Positions 6,904 to 14,428 of a stretch of DNA of 17,122 nucleotides are shown piece after piece. Origin of the DNA: B8-G4 sp033720735 (lineage in GTDB: Bacteria > Bacteroidota > Bacteroidia > Chitinophagales > Saprospiraceae); NCBI GenBank assembly GCA_033720735.1, contig JAWWBX010000069.1:1-17122 (forward strand), read 5' to 3'. The notes beneath the pieces were generated by a model. The model made no database searches. It had not been told where the DNA came from and saw only the letters and a list, made by a program, of their open reading frames with translations. How positions within the stretch are numbered: the first letter of the stretch is position 1; each line of letters opens with the position of its first letter. The position numbers and the translations under genes were made by a program.

Positions 6904-7434
6904 ATGATGAGCAAAGACACCATCCGGCAGCAACTCCTTGCGGCGGCCTCTGATGTCGTTGCCTGGTTCGACACGTTTGGACCAGAACGTTGGGATCATG
7001 CTCCCCCGGGCAAATGGACAGCCGGGCAGCATCTCGAACATTTGATCCGCAGTGTCAAGCCACTCAACAAGGCCTTGAAAGCCCCCAAAGTTGCCCTGCG
7101 ACTTTCTTTCGGGAAACCCAATCGCCTGGTCAGGGACCTGGAGACCATCCAGGCCAAGTACGAAAAGGGGCTTGCCGGCGGGTTTCAGGCAGTTGGGCCC
7201 TTTATTCCACCGGACACCAACAGTGCAGACCGGGCGCAGATGCTTGCGGACGACCAGGCACATCACCGGAAGCTGGACCGGATCATCAGCAAATGGTCGG
7301 AGTCAGCCCTCGACAACTACCTGGTCCCCCATCCGGCGCTGGGCAAGATGATGATCCGCGAGATCCTGTTCTTCACGATCATCCACACCAGGCATCATCT
7401 GCGCATTTTAAAGGAGAAATACGAGAATGTTTAA
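6904..7434 (+). CDS. DinB-superfamily protein (putative metal-binding four-helix bundle)
   Basis: A 176-residue soluble protein of the DinB/YfiT-like superfamily, whose members are metal-binding helical bundles; some are thiol-dependent transferases, many have no known function. Evidence is the typical first-helix pattern (QQLLAAASDVVAWFDTFGPERWDHAPPGKWTAGQHLEHL written here only as landmarks: QQLLAAASDVV, W..PPGKWTAGQHLEHL) and the closing helix FFTIIHTRHHLRIL. The His residues in GQHLEHL and HTRHH are the expected metal ligands. Two adjacent ATGs (6904, 6907) are possible starts. It is divergent from blaI and shares its 125-nt upstream region. The stop codon lies within the left arm of the inverted repeat at 7429-7493. 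Its substrate cannot be inferred. Confidence 0.8.
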   Translation: MMSKDTIRQQLLAAASDVVAWFDTFGPERWDHAPPGKWTAGQHLEHLIRSVKPLNKALKAPKVALRLSFGKPNRLVRDLETIQAKYEKGLAGGFQAVGPFIPPDTNSADRAQMLADDQAHHRKLDRIISKWSESALDNYLVPHPALGKMMIREILFFTIIHTRHHLRILKEKYENV

Positions 7435-7493
7435 GGTTTAAAGTTGAAGGTTGAAGGTTCTGAAGCACCAACTTTAAACTTTAAACCTTAAAC
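7429..7493. repeat. 17-bp perfect inverted repeat built of heptad-like TTTAAGG/TTTAAAG units
   Basis: GTTTAAGGTTTAAAGTT (7429-7445) and AACTTTAAACCTTAAAC (7477-7493) are exact reverse complements with a 31-nt spacer. The spacer's two ends also hold related units (AAGGTTGAAGGTT, ACTTTAAACTTTAA). It fills the gap between the convergent DinB-like and barrel-protein genes and includes the DinB stop codon, so it may serve as a bidirectional terminator or belong to a dispersed repeat family. Confidence 0.75.
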
Positions 7494-7500
7494 CTTTCAA

Positions 7501-8205
7501 CTAGTCGATGTAGGTGATCTCATGCAGGAACCGGAGCCCGAGCGAGATCTCGATGACAACATTGGAGATCTCCTGTTGTGGCAGGATGATGGGTGCCCCG
7601 GAGAAACCGTCTGTAAACCCGGTGTCCTGGGGTGGCAGGAACATTTGCCTGGTCAGGTCGGGTGAGACGGTCGCCTCGATGATGCCCGACACGAAGCGGC
7701 CCATTGGCAGTTCCAGTCCGCCGCCAATGGTGACCCCAAACAGAAATTCGTTGTGCAGACCGTCGTAGATCGACAGAAAGCCCTCCCCTTTTGAGTCGAT
7801 CGTATACTCCCCGCGCACCCCAAAGAGCCAGTAGTATTTTGCCTGCAATCCCAGGTCGTTCTTTTGCTTGATCCCGGCAGTGAGCGACACGTTTTGAAAT
7901 TCGATATTCGAGGTGCGGGCTTCGATGTTCTGCATCAGGAACGGGCTGTAATAGGCGCGCGTGCGCAGGGCACTGCCCTTGACATGGTAGCCCGCCTGTG
8001 CAAAGACCGACGCACTGTTTTCATGGTTGTGCGATTCGATAAATAACGCGCCGTGGTAGCGCAGCAGCGGATCCCGGCCGTTAAAGCCATTCCACTGTTG
8101 GATCCCGACGGTGAGCCCTCCCTTGACCCCGAACGCATAGCTCTGCGCATCCACCTCGTGGACACCCAGGCACAGGACGAGACAACACCAGACGATTTGC
8201 TTCAT
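7501..8205 (-). CDS. Exported hypothetical protein, probable small outer-membrane beta-barrel
   Basis: A 234-residue protein with a clear signal peptide (MKQIVWCCLVLCLGVHEVDA, cleavage before QS). The mature protein begins YAFGVKGGLTVGIQQW, the kind of opening strand seen in Bacteroidota barrel proteins of the PorT/OMP_b-brl type. Alternating hydrophobic/aromatic strands follow (ASVFAQAGYHVKG, FQNVSLTAGIKQK, YYWLFGVRGEYTI, EFLFGVTIGGGLELP) up to VVIEISLGLRFLHEI. I infer an outer-membrane barrel of perhaps eight strands; no specific function is recognisable. It starts 59 nt beyond the end of the upstream glucosaminidase gene on the same strand, so co-transcription is possible. It ends at the repeat at 7477-7493. 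Confidence 0.75.
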   Translation of the reverse strand: MKQIVWCCLVLCLGVHEVDAQSYAFGVKGGLTVGIQQWNGFNGRDPLLRYHGALFIESHNHENSASVFAQAGYHVKGSALRTRAYYSPFLMQNIEARTSNIEFQNVSLTAGIKQKNDLGLQAKYYWLFGVRGEYTIDSKGEGFLSIYDGLHNEFLFGVTIGGGLELPMGRFVSGIIEATVSPDLTRQMFLPPQDTGFTDGFSGAPIILPQQEISNVVIEISLGLRFLHEITYID

Positions 8206-8264
8206 CGCTCTTTCATTTGATCAACGGAGATTCCGGATGCGCCAAATTATCACTTTTTGATTCG

Positions 8265-9620
8265 CTACCCGCCAAGCTTTAGTCGCTGCCCCGGATGGAT
8301 GGTGTCGTGGGTCAGGTTGTTGAGTTTCTTGATCTGTGCCACAGTGAGCCCGTGATCGCGCGCGATGCCATAGAGCGTATCCCTGGGCTGCACAATGTAG
8401 GTCAGTTCCAGCACCTCAGCCGGGTTGATCACTCCCGCAGTTTCGGTCCCGGGCTGATCGGAGACTACTTGCTTCGTATGATCAGCAGACGTATCAGGTG
8501 CATGCGCCACGGTTGCCGGCCGTTCAACCGCGCCCTCTTCTTTCGGGGTGATCGGCTCAAGCAGCACGGGATGACCGGGTTGCGTACTCACGTGAACGGG
8601 GGTTGTTTGCCCGGCAGGCACGGTCATGACCGGGTCCTGATTCTTCTTCTGCAGTGACAGTCGTGCACCGGGCACCGGTTCGTAGCCGTCGTCGATACCA
8701 TTCAGTCGTTGCAGCGCGTTGAGCCGCATCCCATACGCCTGAGCGATCTGCAGCAGGGTTTGACCTTCGCTGACGACGTGGTACTTCTGATTCCCCTTGT
8801 ACTTGCCGCGTTTGCGCTGCAGATAGATCCGCTCACCGGCAGTCAGTGGCTGATAACCGTGAGAAATATGCTCGTTGGCCTGCTCGAGCCGCTTCACTGG
8901 TATGCCCAGGTCGCGTGCCAGCGATTCCGGGGTATCCCCTTCTCGGGCCAGGGCAAACTGCCGTTTGTTCTGATACTGGATCACGTACGAGCGGCGCGCA
9001 ACCGCGCTCGCACGCGGCCGGTCAGGCTCCCCGCTGGTACGGCGCGCAGTGCGCTCCTGAGGGGACGATGTTTCGGTGTCGGCGAGCATCCCGGTCGACA
9101 GTACATCAAAGCGGTGAAGAGCGTGATCTTCAATGATCTTGATGAGCAATTGGGGATAGCGCGGATTGGTGGCATACCCGGCCCGCTTGAGACCTCGCGC
9201 CCAGGCCGCATAGTCTGTCGGATCCAGGTCGAACAAGAATCCGTAGCGGTGCTTCTTTGCAGGATCCATGAGAAATGCGCTATGGGCCAGAAAGGACTCT
9301 TCCGGAGAGCGAAACACGCGGAAACAGGACTTGACCAGCTTGCCCCTGGCGTTGCGATCATCATCCTTTTTCATGTATTGCCGGCCTCGCCAGTCACCGC
9401 CACACTTGATCCCGAAGTGGTTGTTGGCCTGGAGGGCCAGTTCGCTGGAACCCGCATTGGACTCAAGGATGGCCTGGGCCAGTTTGATGCTGGCCGGGAT
9501 ACCGGTCCGTCGCATCTCCTCCATGGCAATCCCGCTATAGGTCGAAATATACAGGTCCCGGTCCTGAGACCAGGCTGGTAAGACAGCCGTCAGGCACACC
9601 ACCGCGATGGTGTATTTCAT
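8265..9620 (-). CDS. Glucosaminidase (GH73-type) peptidoglycan hydrolase with three LysM domains
   Basis: Secreted endo-beta-N-acetylglucosaminidase-like enzyme, expected to cut GlcNAc-MurNAc in peptidoglycan. I chose the ATG at 9620 (451 aa) because it begins a compact signal peptide (MKYTIAVVCLTAVLPAWS); in-frame ATGs at 9635 and 9653 are alternatives. The catalytic domain spans about 20-172, with the probable catalytic Glu53 in AILESNAGSSELA followed by the diagnostic NNHFGIKC at 67-73, FRVFRSPEESF, and the RAGYATNPRYPQLL segment. LysM repeats lie at about 221-268 (degenerate), 279-325 and 406-451 (best: IVQPRDTLYGIARDHG). A Pro/Thr-rich linker at 330-400 separates the last two. The protein ends directly with the third LysM. 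Confidence 0.92.
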   Translation of the reverse strand: MKYTIAVVCLTAVLPAWSQDRDLYISTYSGIAMEEMRRTGIPASIKLAQAILESNAGSSELALQANNHFGIKCGGDWRGRQYMKKDDDRNARGKLVKSCFRVFRSPEESFLAHSAFLMDPAKKHRYGFLFDLDPTDYAAWARGLKRAGYATNPRYPQLLIKIIEDHALHRFDVLSTGMLADTETSSPQERTARRTSGEPDRPRASAVARRSYVIQYQNKRQFALAREGDTPESLARDLGIPVKRLEQANEHISHGYQPLTAGERIYLQRKRGKYKGNQKYHVVSEGQTLLQIAQAYGMRLNALQRLNGIDDGYEPVPGARLSLQKKNQDPVMTVPAGQTTPVHVSTQPGHPVLLEPITPKEEGAVERPATVAHAPDTSADHTKQVVSDQPGTETAGVINPAEVLELTYIVQPRDTLYGIARDHGLTVAQIKKLNNLTHDTIHPGQRLKLGG

Positions 9621-9643
9621 ACACAAGTATTTCATCACGTGAA

Positions 9644-9690
9644 AATAACACATAGTAATTAATTATAATATATTCTGCAACTGTGTTATT
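9644..9690. repeat. 9-bp inverted repeat between divergent glucosaminidase and DUF937 genes
   Basis: AATAACACA (9644-9652) and TGTGTTATT (9682-9690) are exact reverse complements 29 bp apart, enclosing very AT-rich DNA (TAGTAATTAATTATAATATATT). The position, just upstream of the glucosaminidase start, would suit a regulator site or the promoter itself. I see no convincing TAnnTTTG box inside it. Confidence 0.35.
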
Positions 9691-9811
9691 GCCCGGATCA
9701 TTCGTCTCACTCCTGAGACATGATAAAGCCTGGCTCCCCACGCGTTACCGCGCGCAATGCGTAATTTGGGCCAGGCCCTGTTTCCATTTCCAAACCCTGT
9801 ATAGAGTAACT

Positions 9812-10423
9812 ATGAATCTGATCGAATTAGTACAAGATCATCTCTCTGATCAGCTGCTTGACAATCTCGGGCAGCAGATCGGCAGCGACCGCAAACAAAC
9901 CCAGGCGGCTGCCACCGGCGCTCTGTCCACGATTGTCGCCGCACTGTCCAAGAACGCTGCAAGGCCTGGTGGCCTCGACGCACTGGTTTCGGCTGTGGAT
10001 CGTGACCATGATGGCAGCATCCTGGACGATGCCATGGGGTTTTTGACCGGTCAAAAACAGGCTGCGAATGCCCGCATGACCAATGGGTCAGGCATCCTCA
10101 AGCATGTCCTCGGGAAAAAGCGCGACAACGCCGCCGATGTGATCGGCCGCATGTCCGGGCTTGATAAAGACAAGACCGCCGTTTTGATGGCCCAGCTCGC
10201 ACCGCTGATCATGGGCGCCCTGGGCAAAGCCCGCCATCAGCAGGGCATGGGTGTAGAAGGGATCGGGGAATTGCTCACCAGCACCGTCAAGTCAGAGACC
10301 AATCGCCGTCAGGAAATGAGCCTGCTCAGCCAGTTTCTCGACAAGGATGACGACGGCAGCGTCATGGACGACCTCGTCAACATGGGCATGAAGGCATTCT
10401 TTCGCCGGCGGCGGAGACGTTAA
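9812..10423 (+). CDS. DUF937 (YidB-like) family protein with two DxDxDG loops and an Arg6 tail
   Basis: A 203-residue protein of the DUF937 family, function unknown. The start is the ATG at 9812 (MNLIELVQDHLSDQLLDNLG, the usual family opening); the frame stays open upstream to 9683 but that part reads as non-coding. The body is helical, Ala/Gly-rich and internally repetitive. Two acidic loops, DRDHDGSILDD (63-73) and DKDDDGSVMDD (177-187), each follow a helix and resemble Ca2+-binding DxDxDG loops, though position 12 of a canonical EF-hand is not acidic. The C-terminus is FFRRRRRR. There is no signal peptide or membrane segment, suggesting a cytoplasmic location. The role of the loops is inference. 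Confidence 0.82.
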   Translation: MNLIELVQDHLSDQLLDNLGQQIGSDRKQTQAAATGALSTIVAALSKNAARPGGLDALVSAVDRDHDGSILDDAMGFLTGQKQAANARMTNGSGILKHVLGKKRDNAADVIGRMSGLDKDKTAVLMAQLAPLIMGALGKARHQQGMGVEGIGELLTSTVKSETNRRQEMSLLSQFLDKDDDGSVMDDLVNMGMKAFFRRRRRR

Positions 10424-10471
10424 CCCGACATTCCCGGGGCAAGGCACGATCAAAGCTGGTTGTATCGGGTA

Positions 10472-10504
10472 CGCCCACCTTTTCCTTTTGTAATATTGTG
10501 GGCG
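10472..10504 (+). other. Short hairpin directly before the TPR lipoprotein start codon
   Basis: CGCCCAC (10472-10478) pairs exactly with GTGGGCG (10498-10504), leaving a 19-nt loop (CTTTTCCTTTTGTAATATT). The stem ends one base before the ATG at 10506. TAATATTG at 10491-10498, one mismatch from TAnnTTTG, overlaps the loop and right arm, so this could be promoter sequence rather than a transcribed structure. Confidence 0.3.
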
Positions 10505-10505
10505 C

Positions 10506-11516
10506 ATGATCCGGATGCACATATCGCTGCTGTTAATGGCACTCCTGGGGGTGACAGCCGCCTGCACCAGCGACGCTCCTGCCGACCAGACTACGACCAG
10601 ACCGGTCTCGGACATTGACCAGCTGACAGAGGCGATCAGCGCACATCCGGACGACCCGTCGGTATACGTTGACCGCGCCCGATTCCATTATGCGCGCAAG
10701 AACTATGGTGATGCCATCCAGGACATGGCTTCGGCGATGCGTCTCGATTCGATCAACGAGGGTTACCACCATCTGCTGGCTGATATTTACCTGGCCGCCC
10801 TGCGTTCGCAGCTCGCACTTAACACCCTCGAACGGGCCGTAGCGCTCTTCCCACAGAGCAAGTCTTCGCGACTCAAGCTGGCTGAGATGCAGATCATCCT
10901 GCTGCAATATCCGGCTGCCAGCGCCAACATCCGTCGAGTATTGGAAACCAATCCACGGGATGTCGACGCGCTTTACCTGCTGGGGGTCATGTACCGTGAG
11001 CAGGACGACCTCGACAATGCCATCCAGAGCTTTCAGACCGTGGTGGAGATCGATGCAGATCATCACGAAGCGTGGGTCATGCTGGGCAACCTGCTGGACA
11101 TGCGTGACGACCCTATGGCGCTTCAGTGCTTCGAGAACGCAATTGCCATTGACTCGACCTACCCCCAGGGCTGGCACTCCAAGGCGTTTTATCTGCAAAA
11201 CCACGGACAGGTCCCTGAGGCACTGGAGATCTACGAACGCATCCATCGCCTCGATTCCACCTATCTCGACGCATACCTCAACGCAGGCATCCTGTACCTC
11301 GATCAGGACAACGCCGCGATGGCCGAAGAAAAGTTTAACCGGGTCATCGCACTCAACCCGGATCATCCGCTGGGCCATTACTACCTGGGCATCACCTACG
11401 AATCGGCCGGACTGGATACGCAGGCCCTGACCTATCTCGAGCGCGCGGCGGCGCTGGTACCATCGTCGCCACGTTTTGCCTCGGCAGTCGAACGGGTGCG
11501 TGAGAAGTTGCAGTAA
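10506..11516 (+). CDS. Tetratricopeptide-repeat lipoprotein (eight TPRs)
   Basis: A 336-residue protein that is probably a lipoprotein: MIRMHISLLLMALLGVTAAC ends in a lipobox-like TAAC, with Cys20 as the lipidation site and a Thr/Asp/Pro-rich linker after it. A second ATG, three codons in, would also work. From about residue 50 to the end the protein is almost entirely TPR: I count eight 34-residue units. Typical ones are YVDRARFHYARKNYGDAIQD, LYLLGVMYREQDDLDNAIQ, YLNAGILYLDQDNAAMAEE and GHYYLGITYESAGLDTQAL, spaced regularly with Pro/Asp turns. TPR arrays bind peptides or proteins; the partner is unknown. The position after the lipobox suggests the repeats face the periplasm or the cell surface. 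Confidence 0.88.
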   Translation: MIRMHISLLLMALLGVTAACTSDAPADQTTTRPVSDIDQLTEAISAHPDDPSVYVDRARFHYARKNYGDAIQDMASAMRLDSINEGYHHLLADIYLAALRSQLALNTLERAVALFPQSKSSRLKLAEMQIILLQYPAASANIRRVLETNPRDVDALYLLGVMYREQDDLDNAIQSFQTVVEIDADHHEAWVMLGNLLDMRDDPMALQCFENAIAIDSTYPQGWHSKAFYLQNHGQVPEALEIYERIHRLDSTYLDAYLNAGILYLDQDNAAMAEEKFNRVIALNPDHPLGHYYLGITYESAGLDTQALTYLERAAALVPSSPRFASAVERVREKLQ

Positions 11517-11549
11517 TTGTCAGCGTCCGTTGTTGTTCTTTTATCTTCG
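11517..11549 (+). promoter_or_regulatory. Candidate promoter of the dodecin gene
   Basis: TTG (11517-11519), a 22-nt spacer and TATCTTCG (11542-11549) give a 7-of-8 match to TAnnTTTG at the long end of the usual spacing. The TTG begins immediately after the TPR gene's stop codon. The expected leader before the ATG at 11589 is about 33 nt. Confidence 0.4.
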
Positions 11550-11588
11550 CTGTATCCTCTCAATCCATACCATCAAAATTTTACAGAC

Positions 11589-11789
11589 ATGGCAGTTTTG
11601 AAAGTGATCGAGATCATGGCCAGCTCAGAGGAGAGCTGGGAAGATGCAACGCGCAAAGGCATTGATAAAGCATCGGAGACCGTCAAGGGGATCCGTTCGG
11701 CCTGGGTGCAGGACCAGAGTGTCACGGTCGACGAAGGCAAGGTGAAGAAATTCCGGGTCACACTCAAAGTCACCTTCGAAGTGAAGTAG
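11589..11789 (+). CDS. Dodecin, small flavin-binding protein
   Basis: A 66-residue protein of the dodecin family, which forms hollow dodecamers that sequester flavins (riboflavin, FMN or FAD) and buffer them against photochemical damage. The length and the whole sequence fit: opening strand VLKVIEIMASS, helix SWEDATRKGIDKASETV, then GIRSAWVQDQSVTV and closing strands KFRVTLKVTFEVK. Trp39 in SAWVQDQ matches the tryptophan that stacks on the flavin, and the nearby Gln41/Gln43 are candidate ring contacts. The ATG at 11589 was chosen because the family begins exactly there; the frame is open back to 11517 but that stretch contains the promoter. It is followed at once by a GC-rich hairpin. Confidence 0.95.
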   Translation: MAVLKVIEIMASSEESWEDATRKGIDKASETVKGIRSAWVQDQSVTVDEGKVKKFRVTLKVTFEVK

Positions 11790-11808
11790 CGGTCGGGTGC
11801 AGACCGCT
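11788..11808 (+). terminator. GC-rich hairpin at the dodecin stop codon
   Basis: AGCGGTC (11788-11794) and GACCGCT (11802-11808) are exact reverse complements around the loop GGGTGCA. The left arm begins inside the TAG stop. There is no U-tract afterwards, so termination may be weak or factor-dependent. It separates dodecin from the ABC-transporter promoter. Confidence 0.4.
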
Positions 11809-11816
11809 TATCCGCA

Positions 11817-11845
11817 TTGCACAAGGGTCAAAAGGCGTACCTTTG
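11817..11845 (+). promoter_or_regulatory. Promoter of the ABC-transporter gene (Bacteroidota type)
   Basis: TTG (11817-11819), an 18-nt spacer and a perfect TACCTTTG (11838-11845) make the clearest match to the phylum consensus in the window. The start codon at 11861 is 15 nt beyond the -7 box, so the leader is very short or the transcript nearly leaderless. Confidence 0.6.
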
Positions 11846-11860
11846 CCGACTCACCGGAGC

Positions 11861-13582
11861 ATGAAAACGAGACTCCAAAAACTGCGGCGCAAGGCACGTA
11901 TCGTCAACAACCGGCGTGCATGGAAGTACTACCTCCGGTACTTTCGCTGGAAGTCCTATATCCTGGTGATCTCGTTCTTCCTGACGATTGCCCAGGCCGC
12001 GATCTTCCTCCCGATTGCGACGACCCTGCGCAACATCCTGAATAAATACATCGAGGCCGGAGATACTACACAGATCTACAAATCAGGTCTGATCGTATTG
12101 GGGCTTCTGATCCTGCACGCCGCGATCCGCCTGGTCAACAAGCGGATCATCCTGCACCACAACAAGAAGATCCACAACCGGATCAGGGATGATCTTTTCA
12201 AGAAGATGTACGATGTCCCCAAGATCTTTTATACCCGGTTGGAGGGGATCAAATGGCATACGATCTACACACACGACGTGATGCGCCTCGACCAGATGAG
12301 TGCCAGCCTGTTTACCGGCTTCTTGCCGGCGATCGTCATCTGCATCGCACTCAGCGCGGTCATGATCTACATCAGTCCTCTCTTGTTCCTGATCGTGCTG
12401 ACGGTCGCCCCTATCATCTTTGTCACCATGCTGGTGATCACGGCACGCCTCAAACGGGTCGTTTTCGTGCGGCGCAAGGCCATCCAGAAGTACAGCAAGC
12501 GGATCAACTTTGCGCTCAACATGATGGACCTCACGCGCATCCAGGTGGCCGAGGACACCGAGATCGCCCGTCAGGTCGGGCACAACGCGTACCTGCGTAC
12601 GCTTGAGATCCGCACGGCCTGGCTCAACGAGGTCTTCAAGACCATTCAAGAGACACTCATCATGATCGCCACGATCGTGTTGCTGGTGGGCGGCGGACTG
12701 GCCGCGATCAACGGGTCGTTGACGCTGGGTGATTTGTTCACTTTTTATGTGGTCTTCATGTTTTGCCGTCGCTACATCTTCCAGCTGTTCGGGTTTATTC
12801 CGTCGATCGTGAACGGCGACGAAGCGCTGGATCGCGTCTGGGATATCGTTTCGGTCGACCAGGACCGCCCGTACCAGGGCAATTTGCAACCCACGGGCGA
12901 TGCGACCATCGCGCTGCAGGACGTCTATTTCTCGTACGGAACCGAGCCTCTGCTCGACGGCATCAGCATGACGATCCGGGAAGGCGAATTTGTCGCCCTG
13001 CAAGGAGACAACGGATCGGGTAAAACGACACTGCTGTACCTGATCCTGGGGTTCTACCGGCCGCTGGCCGGTGACATCAAATTCGGAGGTGTTTCGTATG
13101 AGGACCTCGATATCAAGGCCATCCGACGCCAGTTTGGCGTGGTGCTGCAGGAGAGCCCGATCTTCCGGGGCACCATCTATGAGAATATCATGTACGGCCG
13201 AGAAAATGTGTCGGAAGAACATTTCCAGCAGGCCTGTGAGATTTCCGGGGTCAACGATTTTCTACCCCACCTGAAGAAGGGCCTGCAGACGCAGGTCGGT
13301 GACAGCGGCCTCCTGCTTTCCGGCGGGCAGCGTCAGCGTATCGCCATCGCCCGCGCCATGGTCACGCGCCCCAAGATCCTGGTGCTCGACGAACCCACCA
13401 ATCATCTCGACCGCACGGCCGTGCAATCACTGCTCGATCACCTCGCACGCCTGGACTATCAGCCCACCATCATCATGATCAGTCACATCGATCAGTTTGT
13501 GTCCCGGGCCGACCGGATCATCCGTGTCGAGGCGGGCAAAGTGGTGGAAGTACCCCGTGCCGAGGCACCTGCGACCGCTTAG
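11861..13582 (+). CDS. ABC exporter half-transporter (membrane domain fused to ATPase)
   Basis: A 573-residue protein with an exporter-type transmembrane domain (about 20-320, hydrophobic spans near 33-52, 75-93, 150-171, 172-195, 264-284 and 288-308) fused to a nucleotide-binding domain (about 345-560). All catalytic motifs are intact: Walker A GDNGSGKT (382-389), Q-loop Gln430, signature LSGGQ (486-490), Walker B ILVLDEP (506-512) with catalytic Glu511, and switch His542. It should work as a dimer in the inner membrane, using ATP to export a substrate that cannot be deduced (lipid, peptide or drug are common). The start is the ATG at 11861; a TTG at 11843 lies inside the promoter's -7 box. 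The N-terminus is strongly basic (KTRLQKLRRKARIVNNRR), fitting a cytoplasmic tail. Confidence 0.93.
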   Translation: MKTRLQKLRRKARIVNNRRAWKYYLRYFRWKSYILVISFFLTIAQAAIFLPIATTLRNILNKYIEAGDTTQIYKSGLIVLGLLILHAAIRLVNKRIILHHNKKIHNRIRDDLFKKMYDVPKIFYTRLEGIKWHTIYTHDVMRLDQMSASLFTGFLPAIVICIALSAVMIYISPLLFLIVLTVAPIIFVTMLVITARLKRVVFVRRKAIQKYSKRINFALNMMDLTRIQVAEDTEIARQVGHNAYLRTLEIRTAWLNEVFKTIQETLIMIATIVLLVGGGLAAINGSLTLGDLFTFYVVFMFCRRYIFQLFGFIPSIVNGDEALDRVWDIVSVDQDRPYQGNLQPTGDATIALQDVYFSYGTEPLLDGISMTIREGEFVALQGDNGSGKTTLLYLILGFYRPLAGDIKFGGVSYEDLDIKAIRRQFGVVLQESPIFRGTIYENIMYGRENVSEEHFQQACEISGVNDFLPHLKKGLQTQVGDSGLLLSGGQRQRIAIARAMVTRPKILVLDEPTNHLDRTAVQSLLDHLARLDYQPTIIMISHIDQFVSRADRIIRVEAGKVVEVPRAEAPATA

Positions 13583-13588
13583 TTCCCG

Positions 13589-13622
13589 GCAGGTCTTGCC
13601 CCACTTAATGAATGAAGCCTGC
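13589..13622. terminator. Weak bulged hairpin between convergent ABC and pirin genes
   Basis: GCAGGTCTT (13589-13597) can pair with AAGCCTGC (13615-13622) if one T is bulged, with a 17-nt loop. It occupies most of the 54-nt gap between the two stop codons. It lacks a U-tract, so the call rests on position. Confidence 0.3.
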
Positions 13623-13636
13623 ACATGCCCGGTCCG

Positions 13637-14395
13637 CTATGAATGGCTGCGCTCCGCCATGCGGGCGGCATAGGTGCGGTAGTCCAGCTCCGAGTTGAGT
13701 TCCACCAGGAAGACGTCGGCCTGTTCGTCGGGTGTCAGGCTGATGGTTTCCTCGTCTTCTACGATAATGAAATCGTCCTGTTCCACCGTCTGCCCGTTGA
13801 TGGCTCCCGATCCTGAGATCATGTACAATGCGTACGTCTTGCCGGACCTGAGCTGCATGTCATACCCGGCCCGGAGCAGCAACCTGTCTACCCTGACCTC
13901 GGAGTCCATGGTGATCGGAGCCCCTTGTCCAATGTAGGTCGTGCGTTGCGCGCCCTGGTCCTCCCGTGTCGGGAAGGTGTCTTGTGTGTAGTCATCGTAG
14001 CTGGCTTCTTTCTGCAGCGTCTTGCCAAGGTCCGGATCAAACCAGATCTGGAATATGACTGCGCCTTTCTCCATGTGCTCGGCATGCTGGATGCCGTTGC
14101 CAGCCCGGATGATCTGCACGTCGCCGGCATTGAGTGGTTTCCACGCATTATGCTTGGTGTCGAAGTGGCGGATGCGCCCTTCCAGCACAAAGGACATGAT
14201 CTCGAAGCCCTGGTGCGGGTGCAACCCGATGGTGCTGTCGACCACGGCCTCGGCGCGCGCCCAATAGAAGAGGTTGGAAAAGGGACGTACAAAACCGCCA
14301 TCCTGCGGGAAGCCGACCGGCTTGTTTTCCACGATCTGGCCACCGTTGAAGGCACCGTACGCCTGCTGAGATTTATTGATGATCCTGATTGCCAT
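13637..14395 (-). CDS. Pirin family protein (bicupin, iron-binding)
   Basis: A 252-residue cytoplasmic bicupin. Pirins bind Fe(II)/Fe(III) through three His and one Glu in the N-terminal cupin; some have quercetinase activity, others act as regulators, and the physiological role here is unknown. The ligands are all present: His59 and His61 in GLHPHQGFEIMSFVLEG, and His104 and Glu106 in GNGIQHAE. The second cupin (about 165-240) contains VRVDRLLLRAGYDMQLRSG and ends with DVFLVELNSEL. The start is the ATG at 14395. A perfect -7-like box lies 34 nt upstream. The stop faces the ABC-transporter stop across 54 nt. Confidence 0.93.
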   Translation of the reverse strand: MAIRIINKSQQAYGAFNGGQIVENKPVGFPQDGGFVRPFSNLFYWARAEAVVDSTIGLHPHQGFEIMSFVLEGRIRHFDTKHNAWKPLNAGDVQIIRAGNGIQHAEHMEKGAVIFQIWFDPDLGKTLQKEASYDDYTQDTFPTREDQGAQRTTYIGQGAPITMDSEVRVDRLLLRAGYDMQLRSGKTYALYMISGSGAINGQTVEQDDFIIVEDEETISLTPDEQADVFLVELNSELDYRTYAARMAERSHS

Positions 14396-14428
14396 ACTTA
14401 TCCTGGATTACAATGAAAGAAGGTTGTG

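Noticed and set aside
7429..7500. CRISPR-like array
   Set aside because: The repeats are 7-nt related units arranged as one inverted pair, without regular spacers or cas genes.
9683..9811. 43-codon upstream extension of the DUF937 frame
   Set aside because: The extension does not resemble the family, overlaps the AT-rich inverted-repeat region, and the ATG at 9812 begins the conserved sequence.
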